A stretch of 64,000 nucleotides of DNA, from positions 153,906,607 through 153,970,606 of the forward strand of contig OY744520.1 of NCBI GenBank assembly GCA_963556195.1. Direction: 5' to 3'. Both the position numbers and the translations under genes were made by a program. The notes beneath the pieces were generated by a model that saw nothing but the letters and a program-made list of their open reading frames with translations, was not told the origin of the DNA and searched no databases. The number at the start of each line of letters is the position of its first letter. Positions within the stretch are counted from its first letter, which is position 1. The DNA is from Sepiola atlantica. Its lineage: Eukaryota; Mollusca; Cephalopoda; Sepiida; Sepiolidae. Positions 1 to 62,978 of the stretch are shown here, one piece after another.

Positions 1-51
1 GTTTCGTCGTGTGAAAACTCGTCAGTATAGATTCAAACACCTAACATACCT

Positions 52-195
<144 letters not shown>

Positions 196-231
196 GTTGA
201 TATATATAGATGGATAGATATATAAAATAGT

Positions 232-280
232 TATCCACGGACATGTGTTTCGCCGTTACTGCGCTTCATCAGCGTATATG
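232..280 (-). ncRNA. Hammerhead-ribozyme-like motif (PLE terminal-repeat remnant)
   Basis: On the minus strand CTGATGA (272-266) is followed by a 14-nt spacer and GAAAC (251-247). ACA/TGT can form a short stem III with C240 at the cleavage position. Stem I can form between 273-280 and 239-232 with four pairs, a mismatch and two pairs. Stem II is poor, so activity is doubtful. Hammerheads with short stem III are known from Penelope-like retroelements. Confidence 0.4.
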
Positions 281-305
281 ACGAACCTCTGTCACTGGGG
301 CTGTG

Positions 306-307
<2 letters not shown>

Positions 308-395
<88 letters not shown>

Positions 396-494
396 GTATA
401 TATATGTATATATATATATATGTATATATATATATGTATATATATATATGTATATATATGTATATATATATATGTATATATGTATATATATATG

Positions 495-525
<31 letters not shown>

Positions 526-580
526 GCTTATATATATTGACATAACTAAGTTATGCAGGCATACATACATATATGCGCTC

Positions 581-612
<32 letters not shown>
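308..612. repeat. (TA)n/(TATG)n microsatellite block
   Basis: Interrupted TA and TATATG arrays at 308-530 and 583-612, split by about 50 bp of non-repeat DNA. Confidence 0.97.
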
Positions 613-614
<2 letters not shown>

Positions 615-2088
615 AGTCTATGTATATATAGAGAGAAAATAAAAGAAGTGAGAAAAAAGAAAGAGAGAGAAAGGCAGAAAGACATAGAGAAGCGTCGCGT
701 ACTAAATATACCAAACTTCTCCACTTACATTTTATTCTATTATAAAAAGGAAAAATATATTTTTGGTTTGATATAATTATATTCTAAAATAACAGGGTGG
801 GGATAATCGAAACAGCACACTCTATGTTTTCAGTCTGAGACTTTCATAACTAAACAATTCAGACATGTTTTAAGTCGGCTTTAAAAATACTTATAACACA
901 AATCGAATATACGCATTTGAAGTTATAAGGTAGTTCTGTCTCCATGGGTCACTTAGAGGTGGGGCTCTTAGATATTCGTCGCATAGAGTGTGGCGTAGAT
1001 ATTCGGGACCGCTTCAATTGTCTTCCCCAGATAATTTGATACATATGGTACACATCTCATTAAAATAGGATATAGTTGAAGTTTTAAAGGAGGTTTAGCC
1101 CCCATAGCTCTACTTATGGTTAGGAGGGTACTTAAAGATTGGAGATCACTTTCATTGTCCTCTCCCCCAGAAAATTTCATACATAGGATTAAAAACATAC
1201 TTCATCAACCTTCCTTCAAATGAGGATGTAATACCTGGGAGGATTACTCCCACTCCTTAAAAAATAGAGGGGGTAATTCCTGGAGGACGGTCTTATGACA
1301 ACAGAACCGATACTATACTGCACATCCCATTAAAACAAAATGCAATAATAGCTTAAATCAGTTTTTTTTATTCATTTAAAATTGCTTACTCATAAAAACA
1401 TTATTTTCTATAGTTTATTGGCTTTTGTTTAAGATCAAAGTGTAGTATCTGTTCTTAGCATCACAACGACATTAGACGTGAATTCAAAACCAATAAATAA
1501 ATAAATAAATAAAAAATACGGTGTCGTTAACTCGAGAGACGTAGGGGAGGGGACATACACATAACCAGCCAAAGAGAGATAGACAGCTAGTCAGTAGTAA
1601 GCTAGCCACCATTTTCTTCTTTTTCTTTCCAACTAATCCAGATGGTAAGAATTTTTTCGAGCATTGTTAAGAATAGTTTTTCTTAAGTTATCCATTTTTT
1701 GATTAAATCATTAAAGTAAATTACTGTTAATATTATTACACATATGTAGATAAAATAGTACAATAAAATTAGAATTGAATAACATCAAATATTAACTAAT
1801 TATGAACCGTTTAAAAATAGATATGCAAATTAGCCATTCCAATGAGTCTCCTTAGATCGTACTAGATCTACTATATATAGAGTACTTCAAAGTTCTTTTG
1901 TTGTAATATTGATTTAAATAGCACTAACCCATTTTATGGTGATATAGGAGCAATAAATGAAAAAAACTTTCGCATTTATTCATTTAGATGGATATATAGA
2001 TATGTATAAATATATGTAAGTGTGGATGTATATAAATATAATATAAATATTTATTATATATAATAAATTTATATATGCATATTTATAC
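613..2088. other. Intronic DNA, no gene seen
   Basis: AT-rich. 1196-1330 holds degraded reverse-complement units related to the 68 bp minisatellite at 7181-7500 (CTGGGAGGAT...GACAACAGAACCGATACTA). ATAAATAAATAA at 1494-1512. No exon with splice signals and cysteine-rich coding was found. Confidence 0.5.
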
Positions 2089-2109
2089 ACACACACACAC
2101 ACCCACACC

Positions 2110-2152
<43 letters not shown>
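2089..2152. repeat. (CA)n(TA)n microsatellite
   Basis: CA and CCCACA units lead into about 38 bp of TA. Confidence 0.95.
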
Positions 2153-2160
<8 letters not shown>

Positions 2161-2680
2161 CATACGCAGATATACAAATGGACATATATGTGTGGCTATA
2201 AAAAGAGAATGTTGTAAAGAGGTTAGTAGATAGATGTAGGTAAATAATTACATGAATGAAGCGGTTGGGGAATGTTAGCGTAGAGGGTGCTGCATTGCGG
2301 GACGGAAATTAATAATGTTCATGAAAAAATGGTTATGATATTCAGTTCGTGTCAATCGCAGCCGACTTTACCCTCAATTCAGAATAATGCGGACAAGACG
2401 CTGGAAGGTCAAAAGACGGTCGCTAAACACAAAGGTTACGCAGTCTGAAAGTATCTCGAAATGATTTCAAGAGGCGAAATGCGTTCTAATTGAGAAAAAC
2501 GTCATAAGAATATAATAAAATAAAAATGCAGTTCAAAATATCCAAAAATAAAAATATGGCGGCGAGCTTCGCCATTTCTTTTAATGTGTTGATAGAAAAG
2601 ATAATCTATTTCGTGTCATTTGTCGTCACATTCACCGTTAATATTATTTTCGCAGATTTATTTTGAGAACACACACTTTT
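2153..2680. other. Intronic DNA, no gene seen
   Basis: Moderately GC-rich patch at 2260-2480 of unknown origin, with no long ORF. ATATGGCGGCGAGCTTCGCC at 2555-2574 contains a short GCGAGCTTCGC near-palindrome. Confidence 0.4.
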
Positions 2681-2684
2681 GCAT

Positions 2685-3060
2685 TATTCACACATATTTG
2701 TATGTAGAGGATTGACTCCTAAACTAATTAACCGATAATTATCAATTTTAGAAGAGGTTCGTGATGTAAATTACATTAAGTTTAATTTAGTTTCATGCAA
2801 AGTCGGTAAAAAGGGGATGTTAAACCCTTTGTAATAATTCAGATATCTCCTATTTTGTAGAATTTTAAACAATAGGTATTAGACATCAATTAAAAAATAT
2901 TCCCCACATTTCTATTTCTTCAGAGTATTTAAAAGAAGGTTTTTAGGGAGAGGGCATAATGTGAGCACACATCTTCCCCAGGGCACAAAATTGTTGCAAA
3001 ACTCTTTTGTATGGAGAATTAATTTTACCCGCCTTGTGACGGGTATTCTTCTAGTATTTA
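2685..3060 (+). repeat. Dispersed ~0.5 kb repeat, copy 1
   Basis: Runs from GATTGACTCCTAAACTAATT to the terminal motif GACGGGTATTCTTCTAGTAT. The same order of blocks (AACCGATAATTAT, TTTAATTTAGTTTCATG, AAACCCTTTGT, GGAGAATTAATTTTACCCG) recurs in four other places in the window. Confidence 0.75.
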
Positions 3061-3079
3061 TATAAAGTTCGGTATGCGT

Positions 3080-3645
3080 ATATGTTTATATATTTGTATG
3101 TACACGATTTATTCATAAACTAATAAACCGATCATTATGAATTTCGGAATACAGTTGCTAGGCGTAAAGGTGAGTATTGTGAGAGATATTTATTTTAATT
3201 TAATTTTATGAAAAAGGAGCAAAGAAGGGGTGGAAGCCTTTCGTGAAAATTCAGATACTTCCGATTTTTGTGAAATATTTACAATAGGTATTAAAGATAA
3301 ATTAATAAATATCCCCAAATTTTAATTGTTTAAAAAAAAATTAAAGGTTTTTCGGGGGCGTAATCTAGGTATAACCTCCCGTTTAGAAGGTTAGATTTAC
3401 ATTAGATTTTATCCATTACAAGTTAAGGAAGATTTCCTGATTTTAAATTTATTCTGAAGATACCGTTGAGCTTAAACCTTAAATTTTAGACATTTTCTAA
3501 ATTAGAATACGGATTCTAGACCTATGGCTCAATAGCATTAGATCTTTATTTTAATCTTCGTAAGGGGACAGATCAGTGATAAAACTGTTCTCTTCGGGTA
3601 ATCAATTTTACCCATCCAGGGATGGATATTCTTCTAGTCGCACAC
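3080..3645 (+). repeat. Dispersed ~0.5 kb repeat, copy 2
   Basis: Repeats the block order of copy 1, with a longer 3' part including TCTAGACCTATGGCTCAATA, and ends ATGGATATTCTTCTAGTCG. Tandem with copy 1. Confidence 0.75.
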
Positions 3646-3769
3646 TCACATTCTGGTCATTGTATCTCTGATTTCTTATAATTTGTGTCTTGCATAGACA
3701 AATTACCGCTTTATAAGTACACCGTATTTTTTTTTTTTTTACCTTTTTTGGCATCAATAATCTTTTACA

Positions 3770-4235
3770 AAGGTACCATTGGATGAAACCATTGGTATAT
3801 GTGCGGACTATCTGTACCGTAGCCTCATTAAAATTCCACCTTTTCCCGAACGAATTTGTTGAACTAATGGAGCTGATTACGACATCAGTCTCTTCCAGTT
3901 TCGGCAATATCATGTATCGTCAAATCGATAGTATATCCATGCCCCCCCTTGATCCTACGTTAGCGAATATTTTCATTGGATTTTATGAAAACCAATTTTT
4001 TTCTAAAAATACTAAACAGGCTTTTTACACACGTTACGTTGACAATACTTTTGCTTGTTTTTCCTCTCGTCGTGGGGCAGAAGATTTTCTTCAACTTCCG
4101 GTGACTTGTATCCATTGTTGCAATTTACTATGGAGGTTGACGATAACGACACTCTCCAATTCCTTGATGCTTTAGGGCGGCGCAACGTTCGAAGCCTCTG
4201 TGTATAGAAAACCAACCTTTACAAGACTTTATTGG
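3770..4235 (+). pseudogene. Penelope-like element reverse transcriptase fragment
   Basis: Frames over this stretch read YRQIDSISMPPLDPTLANIF, then YTRYVDNTFACFSS, then a frameshifted DNDTLQFLD and a KPTF/KTNLYK block. This is the PLE palm order: (Y/F)KQIDGVAMGSPLGPTLAN, RYVDDTF, LPFLD, YRKPTFTG. The catalytic YVDD is YVDN here, Gly/Ser of the SPLGP block is lost, and at least one frameshift and stop are present, so the copy is dead. Upstream ETIGICADYLYRS-type residues match the region before the motif. Confidence 0.75.
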
Positions 4236-4260
4236 TCCCCCGATTTATAAAATCGGGGGA
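4236..4260. repeat. Perfect 11 bp hairpin after PLE fragment
   Basis: TCCCCCGATTT and AAATCGGGGGA separated by ATA. It marks the join between the RT remnant and a tandem repeat. Confidence 0.85.
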
Positions 4261-4770
4261 CTTATGTTTTGAGGCATGTCCGTCCGTCCGGATTTTTCTC
4301 CGCAACCATCCATTGAATTTCTCTGAAATTTTGCATGAAGTTGTAACTTTTGTCAGGTTAGAAAGTGACATTCTCCGATTTTTGAAAAAAATCTGGTTAG
4401 TCCCCCATGGGGGTCAAAAGTCCCTGAAATGGCAAAAAATGATATTTTTTTTGCCCCATAACTTTTCATCTATCAATTCAATTTCTCTGAAACTTGGCCA
4501 AAATGTGAAGGCAATTGTTCCTAATAGAAAATAAGTATCGCTGAGGTCGGAACAAATCTGGTTCGCGCCTCCAGGGGGTCAAAAGCCCCCAAAATGGCAA
4601 AAATGACCCTTTTCTCCCATAACGTTTGATCCATCCATTCAATTTTTCTGAAACTTGGCCAAAATGTAGAGGCAATTGTTCTGGATATAAAATGAGCATC
4701 CTTGACCTCAGAAGAATTCTGGTTCGCGCCCAAAGTGGGGGTCAAAAATTCCCCAAATTGCCCAAATTTA
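4261..4770. repeat. ~162 bp tandem repeat, about three units
   Basis: CAATTTCTCTGAAACTTGGC-type blocks recur at 4316, 4480 and 4641 (spacing 164 and 161). Each unit also contains GGGGGTCAAAAG and AAATGGCAAAAA. The first unit is the most divergent and starts with a CGTCCGTCCG stretch. Confidence 0.85.
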
Positions 4771-5044
4771 TTGCATTTTACACTCGTCACATCGAGTCAC
4801 ATACAGAGGGGGACCACGCACGCGCGGCTTGTTTAAATTGTCTTTCTTATGAGCCTAAGCCGAGAAAAAATATAGCTTACACATCGAGCTCTTATGATTT
4901 GTCATTCTACCAATAAAATCACTGATTTTTCCTTGACAATAAATATCTCATTAGTATTGTTGAACGAACTATTGAATTGAAATTTACTAGATTCAATGGT
5001 GATAAATTTATTGGCCGGTCTCGTTGTTATATCTACTTAAAATT

Positions 5045-5096
<52 letters not shown>

Positions 5097-5635
5097 AATA
5101 ATAAATATTTAATTTTTACCCACATACGTGTAGTAGAAAACTGTTAAGCAAATCGCACGATTCGAAACCCGGACAGAAGTCACCTCGCTTGATTCAATTA
5201 TATTTGTGCAAAGAGAGCAAGTAATTACCAAGAAGCGATTGGAATCGAGCCCAATTCGTAACCTTTTTAGTCAGACATCTAACAAAATTAAAAGCAATAA
5301 TACTTTTTTGTGTTCGTTGAAATCACCAAAACGTGCAGAAGCTCTCGGAGAATAATCTTTTTCTCAGCAAAATGACACTTGACACGTACGTATTGACACG
5401 AACGGTACAGGAAAGGAAAGATGAAAGTGGAAAGGAAAAGTTTTTTAGCTAAAAAGAAAATGGCTCAAGTGAAAAGTAAAAAGAATCATTTAATTTTTTT
5501 TTATACAAAAGGGGTCAAGTATTCGCTTGGAATTAGACGAAATAAATGTCAGATTTGGCCTTCATTATCAGCCTTCATTTTAGTTCTAACACACTAACCT
5601 ATAAATAATAGTTGTCTTACACCCACTCACTGACA

Positions 5636-5637
<2 letters not shown>
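4771..5637. other. Intronic DNA with (TA)n at 5048-5091, no gene seen
   Basis: Apart from the TA array it holds a GGAAAGGAAAGATGAAAGTG purine-rich patch (5410-5440) and no supportable ORF. Confidence 0.5.

Positions 5638-5704
<67 letters not shown>
5638..5704. repeat. (TA)n microsatellite
   Basis: About 66 bp of TA directly abutting the terminal ACTGGGAGAATACCCGTCCC of a dispersed repeat. Confidence 0.97.
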
Positions 5705-5705
<1 letters not shown>

Positions 5706-6118
5706 TGGGAGAATACCCGTCCCAGGACAGGTAAAATTCATTCTTCGAACAGAACAGTTTTGCAGCACTTTTATGTCATCTGGCAAATATTTAAATCAAG
5801 ATATATTGATACTACACCTTATGTCTAGAATCCTCATTCTAGTTTTGATCAAAATCTATAACATAATTTGATTCAAGAAAATGTCTAAAATTTAAGCGGT
5901 CTTATTTCTGCAATTCTGAAATATTTGAATTTTTAAGTGGTAATTTGCGCCAATATTATTCTCTCTAAAATCCTTGAGCTCTAAAGAATCGGAAATTTGG
6001 GAAGTACTCAGTAATTGATTAATAATACTTATTATAAAAATTTCACAAAAATCGCAGGTGTCTGAATTTTCCCGAAAGGCTTTCACATCCTCTGCTCCAT
6101 TTGCATAAAACTAAATTA
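5705..6118 (-). repeat. Dispersed ~0.5 kb repeat, copy 3
   Basis: Reverse-strand copy: AGAATACCCGTCCCAGGACA, then GTAAAATTCATTCTTC, TCTAGAATCCTCATTCTAG, TCCCGAAAGGCTTTCACATC and CATAAAACTAAATTAAACTA. Confidence 0.75.
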
Positions 6119-6120
6119 AA

Positions 6121-6124
6121 CTAA

Positions 6125-6207
<83 letters not shown>

Positions 6208-6214
6208 TATGTAT

Positions 6215-6266
<52 letters not shown>

Positions 6267-6408
6267 GTATATATATATGTATATATATATGTATACATAT
6301 ATATATATATGTATATATATATGTATACATATATATATATGTATATATATATGTATATATATACATGTATATATATGTATATATATATGTATACATATAT
6401 ATATATAT
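6121..6408. repeat. (CT)n then (TA)/(TATG)n microsatellite
   Basis: About 40 bp of CT, then about 250 bp of TA interrupted by TATG and TATACA. Several overlapping ORFs here are repeat translations. Confidence 0.97.
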
Positions 6409-6570
6409 TTCTCATTATAATTATATCAGTAATATGATTATACATATTATGACCTGTCAAAATGAGCATGTCCATTTTATTTAAAAATTGTATTATAAAG
6501 CCATTTTATTTTTTTAAATCGAATAATAAACACATTACATAACAGATATTAATTCATATAGTAAAAGAAC

Positions 6571-6771
6571 GGTACTTTTTTACATTGGGGCTCGCGTTAA
6601 CTTTGATCTTTGCCATGATCCTTACCCTGACGCTAACGCAACACCCTAACCCTAACCCTAACCCTAACTCTACTGTTAACCCTAACCATAATCCCCACTT
6701 TGACCCTGACCCTAACCCAAACCCTAACCACGGGATCAAAGTTAGCACGGGCCCCAATGTAAAAAAAAACC
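6571..6771. mobile_element. 200 bp terminal-inverted-repeat element with telomere-like core
   Basis: Left end GGTACTTTTTTACATTGGGG then CTCGCGTTAACTTTGATC; right end is its inverse, GATCAAAGTTAGCACGGGCC then CCAATGTAAAAAAAAACC. The arms match over about 38 bp with a few changes. Between them, 6641-6730 is a run of degenerate CCCTAA hexamers (CCCTAACCCTAACCCTAA and variants). No coding capacity is meaningful. Confidence 0.75.
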
Positions 6772-7180
6772 CCGAAAACAATAATGTGTAAACTGATTCT
6801 CAGTGGCCTAATGAGTTTAGACATTCGGTTTCGTATACACTTTTAGGTTCGAACCTAACTCAGTACGCATATGAGAACATACATACTTTAGCTCAATTCT
6901 ATAATGCATGTTTGTGTGTAGAAAATCCCACAAGATTAAAAATATTCTATCTGCAATTTTCTATTATTGTGATTTATGATCAATAACATACTCTATTTGC
7001 AATACTCGATATGAACACATCTATTACTAACGCTGATTTAGTTTATGTCACTCTGAAACCGAAACTATACTATTACTTATATTAATATTGTACTATTGTT
7101 CTACCTTTTACTGCCCAATTCACTTTACTATAACATTTTAGACTAATACACTATCTTTCAATGCTAAATTTAGAGCAGTA
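6772..7180. other. Intronic DNA, no gene seen
   Basis: AT-rich sequence without recognisable repeat or exon. Confidence 0.4.
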
Positions 7181-7500
7181 GTGTAGTATCCATTCTGTGG
7201 TCATGAAACCATCCTCCCAAACATTAGCTCTGTTTTTGTGAAAAGGGTAGTGTGATATATGTTCGTTCGTCATGATACCGTCACTCTAGGCATTAACTCT
7301 TCATTTTTTAGGAGATAGTGTGGTATCTGTTCTGTAGTTATGATACCATCCTCATAGGCATTACCTCGCCATTTTTGGCGGAGGGTAGTGTAGCATCTGT
7401 TTTGTTGTCATGGGATCATCCTCCCAGTAATTTACTGCATCCTTTGAAAGGCAGTGTAGTATATGTTCGTCCGTGACGATACCATCACCCTAGACAAGCA
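7181..7500. repeat. ~68 bp minisatellite, about 4.6 units
   Basis: GTGTAGTATCTGTTC-like unit starts fall at 7181, 7250, 7318, 7388 and 7454 (spacing 66-70). Each unit continues with GTCATGATACCATCCTCCC and GCATTA. Confidence 0.9.
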
Positions 7501-7617
7501 AAAATATGTTACTGGAGGGTGCATATTTTTGCTAGTAATGTTAATAAACTTTCGTCTAATTCCAAGACGATTATCGATGAAGAAAAGACTATGCTGTGGA
7601 TAAACAGGGATTTAAAT

Positions 7618-7679
7618 CCCCCTATTTCTCTTCCTCTTTCTCTCTCTTCTTCTCTCTCTTTCTTTCTATTTATCTCCCC

Positions 7680-7725
<46 letters not shown>

Positions 7726-7729
7726 GTAT
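7618..7729. repeat. (CT)n(TA)n microsatellite
   Basis: Impure CT tract of about 85 bp ending in about 26 bp of TA. Confidence 0.95.
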
Positions 7730-8587
7730 ATACTTTATAGTTGCATTCCAATGACCACAGGAAAAATGAATCCAAAATGATAATTTTCATATTCACTTCA
7801 ATTTCCTTTATTTTCAAGTTAAGGGCGACTAATAATGCAATTTTCTGCATCTTAATCATTTATTAATGTAACAATCGAAACAGTAGTAAGCAACAAAAAA
7901 AAAAACAACGAACGCTGCAATCACCAATAAAAAATACATTAAAATACATATATATATATATATATAATTCTAAAAAATGTATGTCTGTGCACGAAGTAAC
8001 TGCATTTCAACATTTCTCAACGAATTAAGTTTTTTTATTTGTAGCAAATTTATCGAAGCAAACGATGGTTTACTTGCAGGTGCAAATCGATAATTGCGCA
8101 AATACAAGTCAATGTTGCACGCAGGAAGACTCTTTAAATAAGTGTCTGATTTCTATGCAGTAAAAACAAAACGGGGTTCAGAAAAATGTGTTTAATATCA
8201 ACATCAGAGAATTAATACACGATAACTGTAGAACATTGTAGAAAATTTGATTTTTGTTTGTTGTCTGCTGTTGAAAAGTAATGATACACGTTGCACGAGA
8301 AAAACAGAGTAGGTTTTTCAATTTAGATTTTTGACTTTCTATCTCTGGGAAAAGACTTCGAAAATGCCGACTATTTGAACTACGGTAAATACGTTTAGAG
8401 TTTTATGCTACGCAGATTTGTTGTCTGCTACTGAAGAGTAATACTACAAGTTTGACGTGAAGAACAGAGTAGTTGTTTTTTTTTATAGATTTTCAACTTC
8501 CTTACGTTTGGTAAATACTTCGTAAATGATGATAAATCATGATAAAACATTGAGATTATATGCATATATAATTGTGACTGCTGGTTG
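7730..8587. repeat. Intronic DNA with a ~160 bp tandem duplication (8261-8570)
   Basis: TTGTCTGCTGTTGAAAAGTA (8261) recurs as TTGTCTGCTACTGAAGAGTA (8421), followed in both by AACAGAGTAG, a T-rich tract and AAATACTTCGTAAATG-like sequence. 7735-8255 shows nothing recognisable except short TA at 7948-7967. Confidence 0.7.
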
Positions 8588-9140
8588 AAATGTTTTTATT
8601 ACTTATATTCATTTCAAACAAGGCACATTTCCACTCAAGTGTAAGGGGCTACTAAAATTAAGGGGCCAGCTTAATAGGTGCATCCTAAGAAGGGATTTGT
8701 GCAACGTAATGTTTTCATTAAAAGATTTGTATGTTGGTACAGTCGGGGAAACAGAGAGCAGGGGGATTCCCAAAGGCAAGCAGTTCGAGTGAAAGCTATT
8801 AAGATAAAAAGCTTTTCAGCATGTTGAGACATCTACAGTGAAGGGGTGGGATGGTATTTGATTGTTGGGTTTGTTGGGGGTATTTTCATTAGGAGGGCAT
8901 GAGTGCAGCAAGTTAGTCGTAGCACATTCCATCAAAACACTTGTAAAACAAGCATAGGGATGCGACATTGCGGCGATGGGACATGGGCATGAGCTTGGTA
9001 GACAATATTTTAGACCCTGTCTAAGAGGGAGAGACTAGTGGTTGGTGTACCAGTCCAGATGTGACAACAATACTCTAAGCATGAGCGAATGGTGGTTTTG
9101 TAGAGATATAGGATACTGGCAGGCGAGAGAAGTTTTATAT
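8588..9140 (-). mobile_element. CR1/Jockey-type LINE 3' fragment
   Basis: The reverse strand encodes remnants of the conserved LINE tail, including the CCHIW block (TGTGACAACAATACTC on the + strand). Its + strand start (AACAAGGCACATTTCCACTC, then AAGGGGCTACT) equals the start of the copy at 56200. Confidence 0.65.
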
Positions 9141-9478
9141 TAGGCTACTGTTCAGAAGAGCTTATTTTTTAATATATAAATTGCTTGTTGGATAAATACT
9201 TTTATTAATCGTTTAGAATGAATATCTGTTTCAGCCTTCATCAGGGGGGATATTACATGTTAAAAATTGATTATCGCTTTTTTCCATCTGTAGAAATAAA
9301 TAAAATGAACCAAAATAAATAAATGTGTGGTTTAAAAGTATCGTTCGCGATATGCATATGAGGAAGTCACTAGGAGATATCGGTTGAAATTTTATGCTGA
9401 AATAGCAACATAAACGAAGATATTCCTTCGAAAACTTATACGATCGTATAATCAATTGATCTATTCTTGCATCAACAG

Positions 9479-62107
<52,629 letters not shown>

Positions 62108-62325
62108 TCGAATCAAATAATCAATCGAATATCTATCGAACTATTTGTATATCTCTCAATATTTCTTTCTTTCTTTCCTTTTCTCTTCGGAAAAAAAACT
62201 ATTAAAAAAAAAAATTAAAAAAAATGAAACAAACAAAAAAATTACAACTGTGATGGACTTTGAGATATCTTAGACACTGAACCGTGTTATGTAAAAAAAA
62301 AAATAAAATCACAAGCAGACCTGAT
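62108..62325 (+). promoter_or_regulatory. 3' UTR and poly(A) signal of the ErbB-like gene
   Basis: AATAAA at 62302-62307 lies about 195 bp after the stop, in an A-rich stretch. The cleavage site would fall near 62320-62330. The exact end cannot be set from sequence. Confidence 0.6.
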
Positions 62326-62394
62326 GGACCTTCCAAAATTATAACTGGATTTCTATTTGTTATTGTTTTGATTGAAAATAATGAATTTTTATTT

Positions 62395-62565
62395 TAATGA
62401 TGGTTAACCACTCATCAAGGCCCGTTAGATGGGCACACCGGTATAGAAACAATGGGTGGAATTGGCAGAAGATTACTTACGAAGAGCGGCTCAACAAGCA
62501 CTTGTCTACATTAGACTTGAAAACGACTATGTTGTAGTCGGTTGGGAAAAATTACAAAAATAATG
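62395..62565 (-). mobile_element. CR1/Jockey-type LINE 3' end fragment
   Basis: GTTAACCACTCATCAAGGCC then GGTGGAATTGGCAGAAGATT and CTCAACAAGCACTTGTCTAC repeat the order at 18320-18520. Confidence 0.65.
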
Positions 62566-62622
62566 TTGATTAGTCCGTATAAAAATCTATAGTAGCAAAT
62601 AAAACAAAACTTAGTCAGCAAA

Positions 62623-62625
<3 letters not shown>

Positions 62626-62663
<38 letters not shown>

Positions 62664-62692
62664 GTATATATATATGTATATATATATGTATA

Positions 62693-62752
<60 letters not shown>
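62626..62752. repeat. (TA)/(TATG)n microsatellite
   Basis: About 125 bp of TA with TATG interruptions. Confidence 0.97.
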
Positions 62753-62755
<3 letters not shown>

Positions 62756-62899
62756 ATCCAGGTAAAGATCCAGAGAATTCGTCTCTTTTCTATATATGAG
62801 TGCTAAATAATAAATAGAGCTGTTTAATAGGCATACACATTTTTATGTTTATTTATTTTTCCTTTTCATTTAATGTTTTTCTAAAAAATATCTTTACAT

Positions 62900-62912
62900 A
62901 CCCCCCCCCCCC

Positions 62913-62974
<62 letters not shown>
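62900..62974. repeat. Poly-C then (TA)n
   Basis: A run of about 14 C followed by about 58 bp of TA. Confidence 0.96.

Positions 62975-62978
<4 letters not shown>

Noticed and set aside
245..714. Several long ORFs of alternating Tyr/Ile/Met on both strands
   Set aside because: Direct translations of (TA)n/(TATG)n arrays; the same happens at 6116-6484, 22403, 25008, 32021, 32939, 60565 and 62853.
6585..6824. Overlapping ORFs with (PNPN) and (LGLG/VRVR) repeats
   Set aside because: They translate the CCCTAA-like core of an inverted-repeat element; no start context or codon structure.
9217..9250. Minus-strand CTGATGA...GAAAC, hammerhead-like
   Set aside because: Only five bases lie between the two cores, so no stem II can form.
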